Shown: piece by piece, positions 1 to 7,859 of the stretch
How positions within the stretch are numbered: position 1 is the stretch's first letter
Layout of the letters: the number at the start of each line of letters is the position of its first letter
NCBI RefSeq assembly: GCF_900205965.1
Contig: NZ_OAOF01000011.1
Coordinates: forward strand, 1 to 64,000
Source of the DNA: Lacrimispora amygdalina
GTDB taxonomy: Bacteria; Bacillota; Clostridia; Lachnospirales; Lachnospiraceae
Reading direction: 5' to 3'
DNA length: 64,000 nucleotides
Translations under genes and position numbers: made by a program
Notes under the pieces: model-generated
What the model was told of the DNA's origin: nothing
The model's input: the letters and a program-made list of their open reading frames with translations, nothing else
The model's database searches: none

Positions 1-112
1 TTGGCAGGTAAATGATGTTGCGGCTGGCGAACCTTTCAATGAGTCTTTAGACTCCAGTGCCGGTAACAGGCCCTTATAGGGCCAGAGCAAACCACCGGCT
101 AAGCCGGTGGTT
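1..112 (+). mobile_element. Right end of IS200/IS605-type element (omega-RNA-like 3' end)
   Basis: Three compact hairpins lie in a row: GAGTC/GACTC (41-45/50-54), GGCCC/GGGCC (69-73/79-83) and AACCACCGGC/GCCGGTGGTT (90-99/103-112, loop TAA). This stacked layout is how the 3' end of tnpB elements and their omega-RNA scaffold usually looks. The first bases can be read as LAGK-stop, possibly the last codons of a tnpB that would lie before the window. A further inverted repeat TTATGATT/AATCATAA (111-118/127-134) straddles the presumed edge. The transposase itself is not visible, so the family is inferred from the end structure only. Confidence 0.5.
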
Positions 113-196
113 ATGATTTACCATAGAATCATAAAAGGGGGAGTGCACGATTTTCGCGGCTGTCAGATTTTTTCGTTATTTTGTAGATTAATATTG

Positions 197-210
197 CAAA
201 CAAGTGTTCG
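197..210. promoter_or_regulatory. Putative LexA box upstream of the LexA-like gene
   Basis: CAAACAAGTGTTCG is one or two mismatches from the Gram-positive LexA/DinR operator (CGAACRNRYGTTCG) and extends to GC..GC on both sides. It sits about 65 bases before the start of the LexA-like gene, as expected for autoregulation of an SOS-type repressor. Confidence 0.5.
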
Positions 211-274
211 CGGTGATATACTTTCAGATAGGGAGTAACGAAAGCAGATTGCTTCCTTTAGAAAGGAGCGGCGT

Positions 275-877
275 ATGAGACATAAATCTACAGAGCTTAT
301 GGGTACTATTAAGGCATTTGTAGAGGAATACTACAAGAATTATCGCCACTCACCGTCTACGACAGAGATTGCCAATGCGGTCGGTATTGCCAGAGGAACT
401 GCATATAAGTATCTGTTAGCCATGAGTGACAATGGCATGATCAGATATGATGGCCAGCAGATTTCTACTGAGCAGACCGAGAAGGTTCAGACAGAGTTTA
501 CAAGCGTAGCACTTCTAGGTGCTGTTTCCTGCGGTGTTCCCACACTGGAGGAAGAGTACGCAGAAGAATATGTGTCATTGCCTGTTTCTATGTTTGGCAA
601 CGGAACTTTTTTCCTACTTAGAGCAAACGGCGAGTCCATGATTGATGCTGGAATCTCTCCCGGAGATTTGGTACTCGTCAGAAAGCAATCAGAAGCCATG
701 GATGGCGATATTGTTGTTGCACTTGTAGGGAATGAGAACACGCTGAAGCGCTATTTTGTAGACAAAGAGAATCAGAAGATCAGACTTCATCCTGAGAATA
801 AGACCATGAAGGACATTATCGTTTCAGATTGTGAGATTCAGGGTGTAGCTGTTAAGGTCATTAAAGACCTCGCGTAA
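275..877 (+). CDS. lexA: LexA-like repressor (S24 self-cleaving family)
   Basis: The 200-residue protein has the LexA layout: an N-terminal winged helix (about 1-60, with the recognition segment around 28-50) and a C-terminal S24 protease fold. The probable catalytic pair is Ser121 in GESMI and Lys158 in NTLKRY. The probable autocleavage bond is Cys86-Gly87, where most LexA proteins have Ala-Gly; UmuD also uses Cys-Gly. The start ATG follows AAAGGAGCGG. A LexA-like operator lies upstream at 197-210. Its position in a recombinase module suggests it is an accessory copy that ties the element to DNA damage; that link is inference. Family assignment is firm. Confidence 0.85.
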   Translation: MRHKSTELMGTIKAFVEEYYKNYRHSPSTTEIANAVGIARGTAYKYLLAMSDNGMIRYDGQQISTEQTEKVQTEFTSVALLGAVSCGVPTLEEEYAEEYVSLPVSMFGNGTFFLLRANGESMIDAGISPGDLVLVRKQSEAMDGDIVVALVGNENTLKRYFVDKENQKIRLHPENKTMKDIIVSDCEIQGVAVKVIKDLA

Positions 878-919
878 TGTGTGCTAAACAGTTTTTACAG
901 ATCAGACCAGTCGTGCATT

Positions 920-960
920 GATAATGGCAGTGTTGACTACACTACGGAAAGGCCATTATC
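920..960. other. Imperfect stem-loop after the LexA-like gene
   Basis: GATAATGGC (920-928) pairs with GCCATTATC (952-960), and inside it AGTGT (929-933) pairs with ACACT (939-943). There is no T-run, so it is not a classical terminator. It may be a regulator site or an RNA structure between the LexA-like and zinc-ribbon genes. Confidence 0.4.
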
Positions 961-1044
961 GGGAGATTATAGTATGCTCATCATATCGGTTTCTTTCCCT
1001 TTTCCGAATGAGAGATATCAAGCTTGAAAGACAAAGGAGGCGTG

Positions 1045-1299
1045 ATGTTGATGAGTTCAGCGGAGGAAAAAATTGGGGAATGCGTGGTTTGCTGCCACAG
1101 ATGTGGTGGATTTCTTATGGAGTCAGCTAGTACAACTTCGTATATGGTCTGCCCGGAATGCGGTGCTCGCCTTGTTGTGTGCGTGAAGAAAGGCAAGGTA
1201 TCCGTATTCGATGACAATAGATCCGAGGAGGAGCTTGCTAAGAAGAGGCATGCTCGTTTAACCGGATATGCTGCGAAGCTTAACAAGTTAGGCAAGTAG
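1045..1299 (+). CDS. Small zinc-ribbon protein of unknown function
   Basis: A short protein (about 84 residues) with two CxxC knuckles: CHRCGG near the start and CPECGA about 20 residues later, which is a zinc-ribbon pattern. A basic, helical C-terminus follows (KKRHARLTGYAAKLNKLGK). The ribosome site AGGAGG at 1035-1040 serves ATG 1045 or, at a more usual spacing, ATG 1051; GTG 1042 is also in frame. No wider family is recognised. Its place between regulators in a recombinase module suggests a nucleic-acid-binding accessory protein, which is inference. Confidence 0.6.
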   Translation: MLMSSAEEKIGECVVCCHRCGGFLMESASTTSYMVCPECGARLVVCVKKGKVSVFDDNRSEEELAKKRHARLTGYAAKLNKLGK

Positions 1300-1328
1300 C
1301 AAATAGATTTACAATTAAATATTTATGA

Positions 1329-1563
1329 GGATGCCAGGGAGATTGCTGGATTGGTCGTCAGTATGACGTTAAAAGACTTACAAATGAGTGACGTCTGGTA
1401 TCCAAGAGTTTGTGAAGAGAGTCGTATTTACTACGGATAGATGCAGCCAGGGAGCATAAGACATCTATTCAGATTAAAAAGGGCCTGCAAAACAGAAGCT
1501 AACTTGAAGTATGTTTTTACATACCAAGAGATTTAGTAGTTGTTTTGCAGTGCTCTTTTTATT
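1329..1563 (+). ncRNA. Candidate structured RNA ending in a hairpin terminator
   Basis: This 235-base gene-free stretch is unusually rich in helices. They are GGATGCCAG/CTGGTATCC (1329-1337/1395-1403) enclosing CGTCA/TGACG (1356-1360/1364-1368), CGTA/TACG (1423-1426/1432-1435), and ATAGATG/CATCTAT (1437-1443/1462-1468). The last is a long stem CTGCAAAACA/TGTTTTGCAG (1485-1494/1541-1550) flanked by A-rich and T-rich arms and holding a GTATGT/ACATAC hairpin, followed by a T-rich tail. No open reading frame of note covers it. It could be a separate small RNA or a long leader of the XRE gene. The helices are visible; the RNA's existence is inference. Confidence 0.4.
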
Positions 1564-1620
1564 TTTGCGCTCTTTTTCGGTTCGCTTCTGTTTTGGAAGG
1601 CACCGGAAAGGGTGCAGATT

Positions 1621-1980
1621 ATGAAGAAGGTAAATAGAAACAATGGAACAATTGATGTAACAACAGTTGGTGGAAGAATAAAAAAGCTACGTACAGATGC
1701 AGGATTTACCCAGGAGGAACTTGCAGCAAGACTTCATCTTGAAGGTAAATCTGCTATTTCAAATTATGAGAATAACAGCAGAGGTGTTTCAGCTGAGATG
1801 CTTACCCAACTGAGCCGCCTGTTTCATGTATCTGCTGATTATATATTGAACGGTGATACGCCGGATAATCTTGATCCTGTTGAGAATGAAGCAATAGAGA
1901 TTCTAAATAATCTGAAGACGGATAAGGCAAAGCAGTCTGCACTTGCGATGCTTAGGCAGATTCAGATTCTTGAGGGCTAA
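1621..1980 (+). CDS. XRE-family transcriptional regulator
   Basis: A 119-residue DNA-binding protein with an HTH_3 domain at about residues 16-75: GRIKKLR, then TQEELAARLHL, then SAISNYENN and a closing YILNG segment typical of phage/ICE repressors. The C-terminal 40 residues form a helix-rich dimerisation tail. ATG 1621 is preferred because upstream codons encode a hydrophobic run that belongs to the terminator region. It follows the candidate structured RNA and precedes a perfect palindrome at 1982-1998 that may be its operator. Most likely it represses the sigma-like and recombinase genes downstream. Confidence 0.75.
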   Translation: MKKVNRNNGTIDVTTVGGRIKKLRTDAGFTQEELAARLHLEGKSAISNYENNSRGVSAEMLTQLSRLFHVSADYILNGDTPDNLDPVENEAIEILNNLKTDKAKQSALAMLRQIQILEG

Positions 1981-1981
1981 G

Positions 1982-1998
1982 GTACACATTATGTGTAC
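1982..1998. promoter_or_regulatory. Perfect 17-base palindrome, possible XRE operator
   Basis: GTACACAT-T-ATGTGTAC has perfect 8-base arms around one base. It begins two bases after the stop codon of the XRE gene and lies about 120 bases before the sigma-like gene, so it fits an operator. No second copy was noticed. Confidence 0.45.
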
Positions 1999-2119
1999 TT
2001 TATGTCCACATCCGCGTTAACGATTATAAGGCGCATTCCAATTAGACTAGAACATGTAAAGAGTTACGAAGCGGCGCGCAGCCTAGTGACATAAACACAA
2101 CTGAATATAGGAGGTGTAT

Positions 2120-2680
2120 ATGGCCACTATGGTTAATATCTATGAAAGCTACGGTGACAAATCAGCTAGGGAGAGGGCCGAACTGATTTATTCCAATTAC
2201 TCTTCCTTCCAGGGAATCATCGAGGATTGCAAGATGAGACTGATCTACGAGATTAAGGCTGAGAAGGAAAGAAAGCGTAGCAATCACAAAGATGAACTTG
2301 GAGTCCGTATTCAGAATTTGGGTAACTATAGTAATCCTACAGCGGATGAAGCGGTTCTTGATGTAATGCTTGAGGGAGCTATCAATGGACTGAATTCAGC
2401 AGAGGATGCTTTATCAGATCCGGCTCTGGTACAGGAATTCAAACGAAGAGAGTATGTCATTGTGATGATGGCTGATGAATACGCTTCTTTTAGAAGACAC
2501 CTGCATGCACTTAGCGTGAAGGAGCAGGAGATTATTATTCCGCTTCTTAAGCAGGAGAAGGACTACTACACACTGGCAGAAGAAGCTGGTGTAACGGTTC
2601 CTGTAGTCAGGAGAAAGGCAAGCCGTATTCATTGTGAATTGATTTCCTACATGGAAAACTATTTCATTGAGAAGCTTTAG
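2120..2680 (+). CDS. Sigma-70-like / helix-turn-helix protein of the recombinase module
   Basis: The 186-residue protein resembles a small sigma factor. A helical N-terminal part holds conserved acidic and Tyr residues, and the C-terminal part reads like region 4 (LSVKEQEIIIPLLK, then YTLAEEAGVTVPVVRRKASRI). ATG 2120 is chosen because AGGAGG (2109-2114) lies five bases before it. The gene is followed after 11 bases by a 52-residue gene and then the recombinase, so the three probably form a unit. It may activate excision or transfer genes, which is inference. No close family name is claimed. Confidence 0.6.
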   Translation: MATMVNIYESYGDKSARERAELIYSNYSSFQGIIEDCKMRLIYEIKAEKERKRSNHKDELGVRIQNLGNYSNPTADEAVLDVMLEGAINGLNSAEDALSDPALVQEFKRREYVIVMMADEYASFRRHLHALSVKEQEIIIPLLKQEKDYYTLAEEAGVTVPVVRRKASRIHCELISYMENYFIEKL

Positions 2681-2691
2681 GAGGAGTGATC

Positions 2692-2850
2692 ATGAAGGAA
2701 TTAAAAGAGATTACATTTCCTCCAGAGGCAGAGGAAATGGCTATTAAATATGCTGCTTTTGACATTATGAAGCAGCTTAACAAAGAAGGAAAGATAACAG
2801 ACGAAGAACTGAGGTACATTGCGAAAAAACACAATATACCCGTTGAGTAA
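2692..2850 (+). CDS. 52-residue protein upstream of the recombinase
   Basis: A short intact gene starts at ATG 2692 after a good GAGGAG ribosome site, 11 bases after the sigma-like gene. The product begins MKELKEITFPPEAEEMAIKY and ends in a charged helix, TDEELRYIAKKHNIPVE. The last half looks like a short SHOCT-type helical segment. Short acidic proteins of this type are often found next to large serine recombinases and may be directionality factors, but nothing in this sequence proves that. Confidence 0.6.
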   Translation: MKELKEITFPPEAEEMAIKYAAFDIMKQLNKEGKITDEELRYIAKKHNIPVE

Positions 2851-2927
2851 ACAAGATAATAATTATATAATTAAGCTGTGTCTAGATCTCATCTAGTACA
2901 GCTTGGTTGTGGAATGCGAGGTGCGAC

Positions 2928-4613
2928 ATGGCGAGAAAAGTTGCCATCTACGCCCGTGTTTCTACAGAGCATGAGGCGCAGATATCTGCATTGGAAAATC
3001 AGGTGCAGTACTATGATGATATTTTGAGCAGGCATACGGACTGGACGCTGGTAGATAGATATATTGATGAAGGTATTACTGGTACATCAATTCATAAGCG
3101 TGAGTCTTTTATGCGAATGCTTAAGGATGCAAAAGAAAAGAAGTTTGATCTAATTGTTACCAGAGAGGTATCCAGGTTTGCAAGAAACACAGTTGATACA
3201 CTGCAGCAGACCAGAACCCTCAAAACTTATGGTGTGGAGGTGTGGTTCACAGAAGATAATATCTGGACAATGAATGATGAGGATGGAGAGCTTAGGCTTT
3301 CTATCATGGCTACGCTGGCCCAGAACGAAAGCAAGAAGATTTCTCAGAGAGTAAAAGCCGGTCAGATGATTTCATTTAAAAATGGAGTCTTGTATGGTAA
3401 CGGCAATATTCTTGGATATGACAGAGTTGGTGATAAGCTTGTTGTAAATAAGGAACAGGCCGACACTGTGAAAAGAATCTTTGAACTATACCTGGCTGGC
3501 AATGGTGTTCGTAAGATTCAGGACATCATGGAGCAGGAAGGGCGTAAGACAGCCACAGGCCTTACAAGATGGCAGTCCGGTAATATCAACAGAGTTCTTA
3601 GGAATCCATTTTATTGCGGTAGAATCGTATACCGTAAGCAATATGTTCCGGATTATCTGGTTCAGAAGAAAATCAATAATTATGGGGCCGTTGATAAAGT
3701 ATATGTAGAAGGATCCCATGAGAAGCTGGTTTCACCGGAAGATTTTGATAGGGCTCAGGAGATAAGAGCAAAACATCGAATTGGAAAGCGTGACAAGAGA
3801 GGCAGATCTGTTGGTCAGTCACCATGCAAACATATCTGGGGTAATAAGGTTGTTTGTACTTGTGGTCATGCAATGAATCGAAGGATTGCTCATAAGGCTA
3901 ATGATGGAACACTTAGTTATATCTATCAGTGCTACGGTCAGTTACGAACAGGTACTCCTGCAGGAAGACTTAAAAAAGGACTTGATATTGAAGGCATTTG
4001 TGATAACTCATCATTTATGGAATGGAAATTAGAGGTTCAGGCCGATTTTGTTTTCAAGAAGCTTCTTGGAAATAAAGATGCAATCTATAAGGAAGCTATG
4101 GCTATGGCACAGGATGTTGCTGAAGTAAAGGCTCCTGAGAGAAACGATAAAGAAAGGCTTGAAGCAAACAATCGTCAGATTGAGAAGCTGAACAGACAGC
4201 TTGCCAATTTGGTTGATATGTGCTCTGAAGGAGATATTTCCAGAGAAGTCTTCCGCAGTAAGAAAAAGAAATTAGAAGATCAGATTTCAAATTTAGAGAA
4301 ATTAAATGATGAATGCAGACAACGGGTTTTAGAATTGGAAGATAATGGTGCAAAGGACAGACGCATTGATAGCCTTTCTGAGTTTATCAAGATGACTGCC
4401 TTTGATGCCAGGGCTAAGATACCTGATACTGTGATTGATAATTTCGTTGATCAGATTGTTTTTGATCACGGAGCATTTATCTGGTATTTAAATCCGACAT
4501 ACGGTAATGAGGTATATAAGCAAGAGGCTTCCGATTGGAAAAAAAAACAGCATCTGCAATCTTTAAATGATAAAACTACGTCATCTGCCTGTTGCAGCAC
4601 AGGCAGCGCTTAA
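2928..4613 (+). CDS. Large serine recombinase (site-specific integrase)
   Basis: A 561-residue serine integrase. The resolvase domain (about 1-150) carries the nucleophile Ser12 in YARVST, plus the conserved DEGITGTS and REVSRFARN segments. A Recombinase domain follows (about 165-275: GNGNILGYDR and WQSGNINRVLRNPFYCG). Next comes a zinc ribbon with CKHIW, CTCGH and later Cys residues (about 300-365), and a long coiled coil (about 405-480). ATG 2928 is chosen because the conserved N-terminus MARKVAIYARVST starts there. Such enzymes integrate and excise mobile elements; the gene is usually at one end of its element, which here puts an attachment site near 4614-4785. Confidence 0.92.
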   Translation: MARKVAIYARVSTEHEAQISALENQVQYYDDILSRHTDWTLVDRYIDEGITGTSIHKRESFMRMLKDAKEKKFDLIVTREVSRFARNTVDTLQQTRTLKTYGVEVWFTEDNIWTMNDEDGELRLSIMATLAQNESKKISQRVKAGQMISFKNGVLYGNGNILGYDRVGDKLVVNKEQADTVKRIFELYLAGNGVRKIQDIMEQEGRKTATGLTRWQSGNINRVLRNPFYCGRIVYRKQYVPDYLVQKKINNYGAVDKVYVEGSHEKLVSPEDFDRAQEIRAKHRIGKRDKRGRSVGQSPCKHIWGNKVVCTCGHAMNRRIAHKANDGTLSYIYQCYGQLRTGTPAGRLKKGLDIEGICDNSSFMEWKLEVQADFVFKKLLGNKDAIYKEAMAMAQDVAEVKAPERNDKERLEANNRQIEKLNRQLANLVDMCSEGDISREVFRSKKKKLEDQISNLEKLNDECRQRVLELEDNGAKDRRIDSLSEFIKMTAFDARAKIPDTVIDNFVDQIVFDHGAFIWYLNPTYGNEVYKQEASDWKKKQHLQSLNDKTTSSACCSTGSA

Positions 4614-4672
4614 CAATAAATAATTTTGGAATTTCAGCGTTTTTAAGTGATTTGACTTAGGTTATTCTTATT

Positions 4673-4704
4673 GACACCCTATCATGTAAAAGTGATAGGG
4701 TGTC
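4673..4704 (+). terminator. Perfect 12-base-pair hairpin after the recombinase
   Basis: GACACCCTATCA (4673-4684) and TGATAGGGTGTC (4693-4704) pair perfectly around an 8-base loop and are followed by TTTGG. It is a probable terminator of the recombinase transcript; in a recombinase element such a palindrome could instead mark the attachment region. The rest of 4614-4785 holds no gene. Confidence 0.6.
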
Positions 4705-4785
4705 TTTGGTTACATTAAAACATGACATATAGTTGCCGTATTATGCATGTTACAATAAGATAAAAATGATTGGGAGGAATATAAC

Positions 4786-5211
4786 ATGAATACAGAAATA
4801 ATCGCTAAAGCAAATAAGATAATTGAAGAAAAGACGGTAGGCGGAGATGAGGGATTTTGTACGTTAACATTAATCGACTTGGATGACTATCCAACAACCT
4901 CAACAATATCCGTATCAAAAGCTGACGGAATAAACTGGCTTACATTCTGTACAGGTTTTGGCAGTGATAAGACCAAAAGAATTGAAAGATGCAACAAAGC
5001 GAGTGTTTGTTTTAATTCAGTTAATCATAATATTACGCTTGTGGGTACAATAGAAGTATTGACAGACGCTGAAATGAAAAAAGAGATGTGGTATCATGGA
5101 CTTGAAAATCATTTCAGCGGTCCGGAAGATCCCAATTACTGTGTTTTACGTTTCATTACAAACCGTTACAATCTTTTTGTGGACTGGAAAGAAGCCAGGG
5201 GGGTCTTATAA
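4786..5211 (+). CDS. Pyridoxamine 5'-phosphate oxidase-family FMN-binding protein
   Basis: A 141-residue single-domain split-barrel protein. Family signs are an N-terminal helix, strand FCTLTLIDLDDYPTTSTISV, then LTFCTGFGSDKTKRIERC and a strand matching VCFNSVNHNITLVGTIEVL, as in general-stress FMN or F420 flavoproteins. ATG 4786 follows GGGAGG. It heads a group with DUF2200 and a second family member. A role in redox or stress handling of a small flavin-bound substrate is typical of the family; the substrate is unknown. Confidence 0.8.
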   Translation: MNTEIIAKANKIIEEKTVGGDEGFCTLTLIDLDDYPTTSTISVSKADGINWLTFCTGFGSDKTKRIERCNKASVCFNSVNHNITLVGTIEVLTDAEMKKEMWYHGLENHFSGPEDPNYCVLRFITNRYNLFVDWKEARGVL

Positions 5212-5245
5212 ACAAAATATACTATAAAGCAAAGGAGATCTTCAA

Positions 5246-5596
5246 ATGAACACACTACGAATCTTTCATATGCCCTTTTCAGATATTTATCCGCTATATA
5301 TAAAAAAAGCAGAGAGAAAAGGAAGAACCAAAAAAGAAGTAGATGAAATTATTTTCTGGCTGACAGGATATGACGAGGATTCATTGCAGCAGCAGTTAGA
5401 AAAGGAAGTGAGTATGGAAAACTTCTTTCATCAGGCACCGCAAATGAATTCCAATGCTTCTCTGATCAAAGGAGTTATCTGTGGTTACCGGGTGGAGGAA
5501 ATCGAAGATGAATTGATGAGAAAAATCCGGTATCTGGATAAATTAATTGATGAGCTTGCAAAAGGCAGGGCAATGGAAAAAATATTAAGAAAATAA
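5246..5596 (+). CDS. DUF2200 family protein
   Basis: A 116-residue soluble protein matching DUF2200 throughout: [20 protein letters not shown] at the start, [10 protein letters not shown] in the middle, then [30 protein letters not shown]. The fold is mostly helical and no catalytic residues are known. AAAGGAG lies before ATG 5246. It sits between two FMN-barrel genes with short gaps (34 and 13 bases), which suggests one transcript. Confidence 0.85.
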   Translation: MNTLRIFHMPFSDIYPLYIKKAERKGRTKKEVDEIIFWLTGYDEDSLQQQLEKEVSMENFFHQAPQMNSNASLIKGVICGYRVEEIEDELMRKIRYLDKLIDELAKGRAMEKILRK

Positions 5597-5609
5597 AGGG
5601 GGAAGTATA

Positions 5610-6080
5610 ATGAATGTGTATGAAGAAGGACTTGGGGTTTTAGAAACATTATTTGCAAGAGATTATCAGTTTGCTCTGGCTACATCAAACGATAATATTC
5701 CATCAGTCAGGTTTATTGATACCTTTTATGATAGTGGAGCCTTTTATATTGTAACTTACGGGAATTCTCAAAAAGTAAAAGAGATTGAAAAGAATCCTAT
5801 GGTTGCATTAAGTAAGGATCTGTATCGTTTTACCGGAACTGCACGCAATATCGGGCACCCATTATCAGAAAAAAACCGGAAAATCAGAGAAAAGCTGATC
5901 AGGATATTTGAACCATGGTATTTCGCACATAACAATGAAAATGACGAGAATATGTGTTATGTAAAAGTTGATTTAAATAAGGGATTCTTTTACAAAGACA
6001 ATACCGGATACAAAGTTGACTTTGACAGGAAATCATCAGAAAAGTTTCCATTTATATTTGATATTATAAAGATAGACTGA
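5610..6080 (+). CDS. Second pyridoxamine 5'-phosphate oxidase-family protein
   Basis: A 156-residue split-barrel flavin protein. The N-terminal region FALATSNDNIPSVRFIDTF and the strand FYIVTYGNSQKVKEIEKNPMVAL are the usual FMN-contacting parts, and the C-terminus NKGFFYKDNTGYKVDF closes the barrel. It differs from the gene at 4786 and is not a simple duplicate. It follows DUF2200 by 13 bases with AAGGGGGAAG as ribosome site, so co-expression is likely. Substrate unknown. Confidence 0.78.
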   Translation: MNVYEEGLGVLETLFARDYQFALATSNDNIPSVRFIDTFYDSGAFYIVTYGNSQKVKEIEKNPMVALSKDLYRFTGTARNIGHPLSEKNRKIREKLIRIFEPWYFAHNNENDENMCYVKVDLNKGFFYKDNTGYKVDFDRKSSEKFPFIFDIIKID

Positions 6081-6099
6081 TGAAACTCGGAGGTAATGT

Positions 6100-6900
6100 A
6101 TGTATTATATGAATACTAATGCCATTGAACGAAAAACAGCGGGATATAGAAAGCCTGGTAGCATTGTCTGTATCGTATTAATCATTGCTTATCTGATGAG
6201 CCTGTTATTTTATACCTCAGTATCTGCCAATTCAGCGGAAGCTCCCGGTTTCACCATAATCGTATTGAATTCCAGAGAGAATCTTTCGTTATCTCTCCAA
6301 ATGCCAAATGACAGTTTAAGCGAATTAAGAATCAGAGAAAGCGAAAAAAAAGGCTGGGAAAAATACTATAAAGTATATTTCCATTACCGCGTGTATCCGC
6401 CGAAGATTGAGGATATAAAGGATATAAAACTTATTGTTAAAAGCGGCAGTAAAAACTTTTCGTGTAATCTTCCGGAAGGAACCTTTAACAAATACAATAA
6501 TATTTTAACGCTTGATATGAAGTCGGAAACTCTTACGGTCGGTCAGTCTCCCTTACGGGTGCCTGCTCTGGTGGCTTTGCGGGTTATCCTGACGCTGCTT
6601 ATTGAAGGTGCTGCCTTTTTTCTCTTTGGATACCGGCAAAAGAGAAGCTGGCTTGTCTTTGCATCGGTTAATCTGCTTACACAGGCAGGATTAAATGCTA
6701 TGCTTACAGGTCCTAATTTAAGCAATTACTGGATACTTGGTTATATATTTGGTGAAATGGTGGTATTTATCGTAGAGATGATTGCATATCTTATTTTAAT
6801 AAAGGAATACAGGAAAAGGCGTGTGGCGTTTTACGTAATGATTGCCAATACTGCCAGTCTGATATTAGGAGGTATGTTGATTACATATTTGCCGGTTTAA
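6100..6900 (+). CDS. Membrane protein of unknown function
   Basis: The 266-residue protein has a membrane segment at about 22-43 and a polar extracellular domain at about 44-150 that contains AEAPGFTIIVLNSRENLSL. Four more membrane helices follow (about 152-176, 183-203, 209-233, 243-264). GGAGG precedes ATG 6100. It starts 19 bases after the FMN-barrel gene and is followed by a terminator, so it is probably the last gene of that unit. No family is recognised; a receptor or permease-like shape cannot be told apart here. Confidence 0.7.
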   Translation: MYYMNTNAIERKTAGYRKPGSIVCIVLIIAYLMSLLFYTSVSANSAEAPGFTIIVLNSRENLSLSLQMPNDSLSELRIRESEKKGWEKYYKVYFHYRVYPPKIEDIKDIKLIVKSGSKNFSCNLPEGTFNKYNNILTLDMKSETLTVGQSPLRVPALVALRVILTLLIEGAAFFLFGYRQKRSWLVFASVNLLTQAGLNAMLTGPNLSNYWILGYIFGEMVVFIVEMIAYLILIKEYRKRRVAFYVMIANTASLILGGMLITYLPV

Positions 6901-6923
6901 TATTATTTTAAAGCCTTTTGAGG

Positions 6924-6950
6924 AGCCATAGTGTATAGCTATGGCTTTTT
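6924..6950 (+). terminator. Rho-independent terminator
   Basis: AGCCATAG (6924-6931) pairs with CTATGGCT (6939-6946), loop TGTATAG, followed by TTTTC. It closes the 4786-6900 gene group. Confidence 0.75.
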
Positions 6951-7073
6951 CTACGAACAAAATCGGAATAATTACGAGGTATAAATAATGATTCGAAATA
7001 ATGGTAAAATAAAATAATTGTGCCCTGTTACAGCAAAACAATAATGCCAAAGAAGTTTAAAGGGGAAAGACTC

Positions 7074-7751
7074 ATGAATAAAAAATTTTTCTTATTATGT
7101 TTTTTGGTTATAGCTTTAACCGGCTGCTCGGATTCAGAAAAAACCGCAGCTGCCACAGAGCAGACGCAAGAAAGCCAGACTGCCGCCTTGGTTCAGGATT
7201 CTTTAGCCGTTACGAAGCAGGAAGACAGCTGGCAGACGGCCTATAAGGATATAATCAGTCATGGGGGTGGTCATCTGCCTGATCCGTATAAATTAAGGGG
7301 AGAAGATGGCTTGAATCCATCGGTCTATCTGGGGATTCATGATTTTAATGGAGACGGGATTCCTGAATTAATATTGGGGGATGGGATTTCTGTTAGTGTG
7401 TATACTTATGAAAATCATGGACTGAAAAAGGAAGCGGACCTTTATGAGCCGGAAGGCTGGTATATTATTAATGAATTATACCTGCAGAATAATTGCCTGA
7501 TACTTGTGAGCAATGGATCGGATGGATGCGGATATGTAGGATTTACCTGGAAGAATGGTGCCTATATTACCGGTACACATGATGATTACAATCCTGACCG
7601 TTCTTATTTGGATAATGCCGAGACTGCATACAAAGCTTTTAACGATGTATTTCATATAACAAACTTAGAAATCGACTGTAAAAAATCTTTAATTAAGAGG
7701 AACCGGGAGAGCGGTGATCTCACATGGGAGTGGAGCGATGTAAGATGGTAA
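7074..7751 (+). CDS. Secreted lipoprotein of unknown function
   Basis: The 225-residue protein has a lipoprotein signal with lipobox LTGC (Cys18) and then a low-complexity Thr/Ala/Gln linker to about residue 45. The mature domain includes HDFNGDGIPELILGDG, an FG-GAP/VCBS-like Ca-binding loop, and WYIINELYLQNN. ATG 7074 is chosen because the signal peptide begins there, after AAAGGGGAAAG. It is a single gene between two terminators. An anchored surface protein is the safe statement; its ligand is unknown. Confidence 0.75.
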   Translation: MNKKFFLLCFLVIALTGCSDSEKTAAATEQTQESQTAALVQDSLAVTKQEDSWQTAYKDIISHGGGHLPDPYKLRGEDGLNPSVYLGIHDFNGDGIPELILGDGISVSVYTYENHGLKKEADLYEPEGWYIINELYLQNNCLILVSNGSDGCGYVGFTWKNGAYITGTHDDYNPDRSYLDNAETAYKAFNDVFHITNLEIDCKKSLIKRNRESGDLTWEWSDVRW

Positions 7752-7815
7752 TAATGAATTAATTTAAAGCTATAACCGAATATTGGTGGAACGATAACGG
7801 TTTCAGGTGGTAATA

Positions 7816-7859
7816 TGCCGAATAATATGGAGATTTCTCCTTGTTATTCGGCATTTTTT
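7816..7859 (+). terminator. Strong Rho-independent terminator
   Basis: TGCCGAATAA (7816-7825) pairs perfectly with TTATTCGGCA (7844-7853), with an inner GGAGA/TCTCC helix, and six T residues follow. It separates the lipoprotein gene from the sigma/holin pair. Confidence 0.88.

Noticed and set aside
918..1130. 70-residue frame overlapping the zinc-ribbon gene
   Set aside because: It overlaps the better-supported zinc-ribbon frame and runs through a hairpin; no ribosome site.
4614..4785. Search for a direct repeat that would mark the recombinase attachment site
   Set aside because: Only a terminator-type hairpin was seen; the left boundary of the element lies outside what can be judged.
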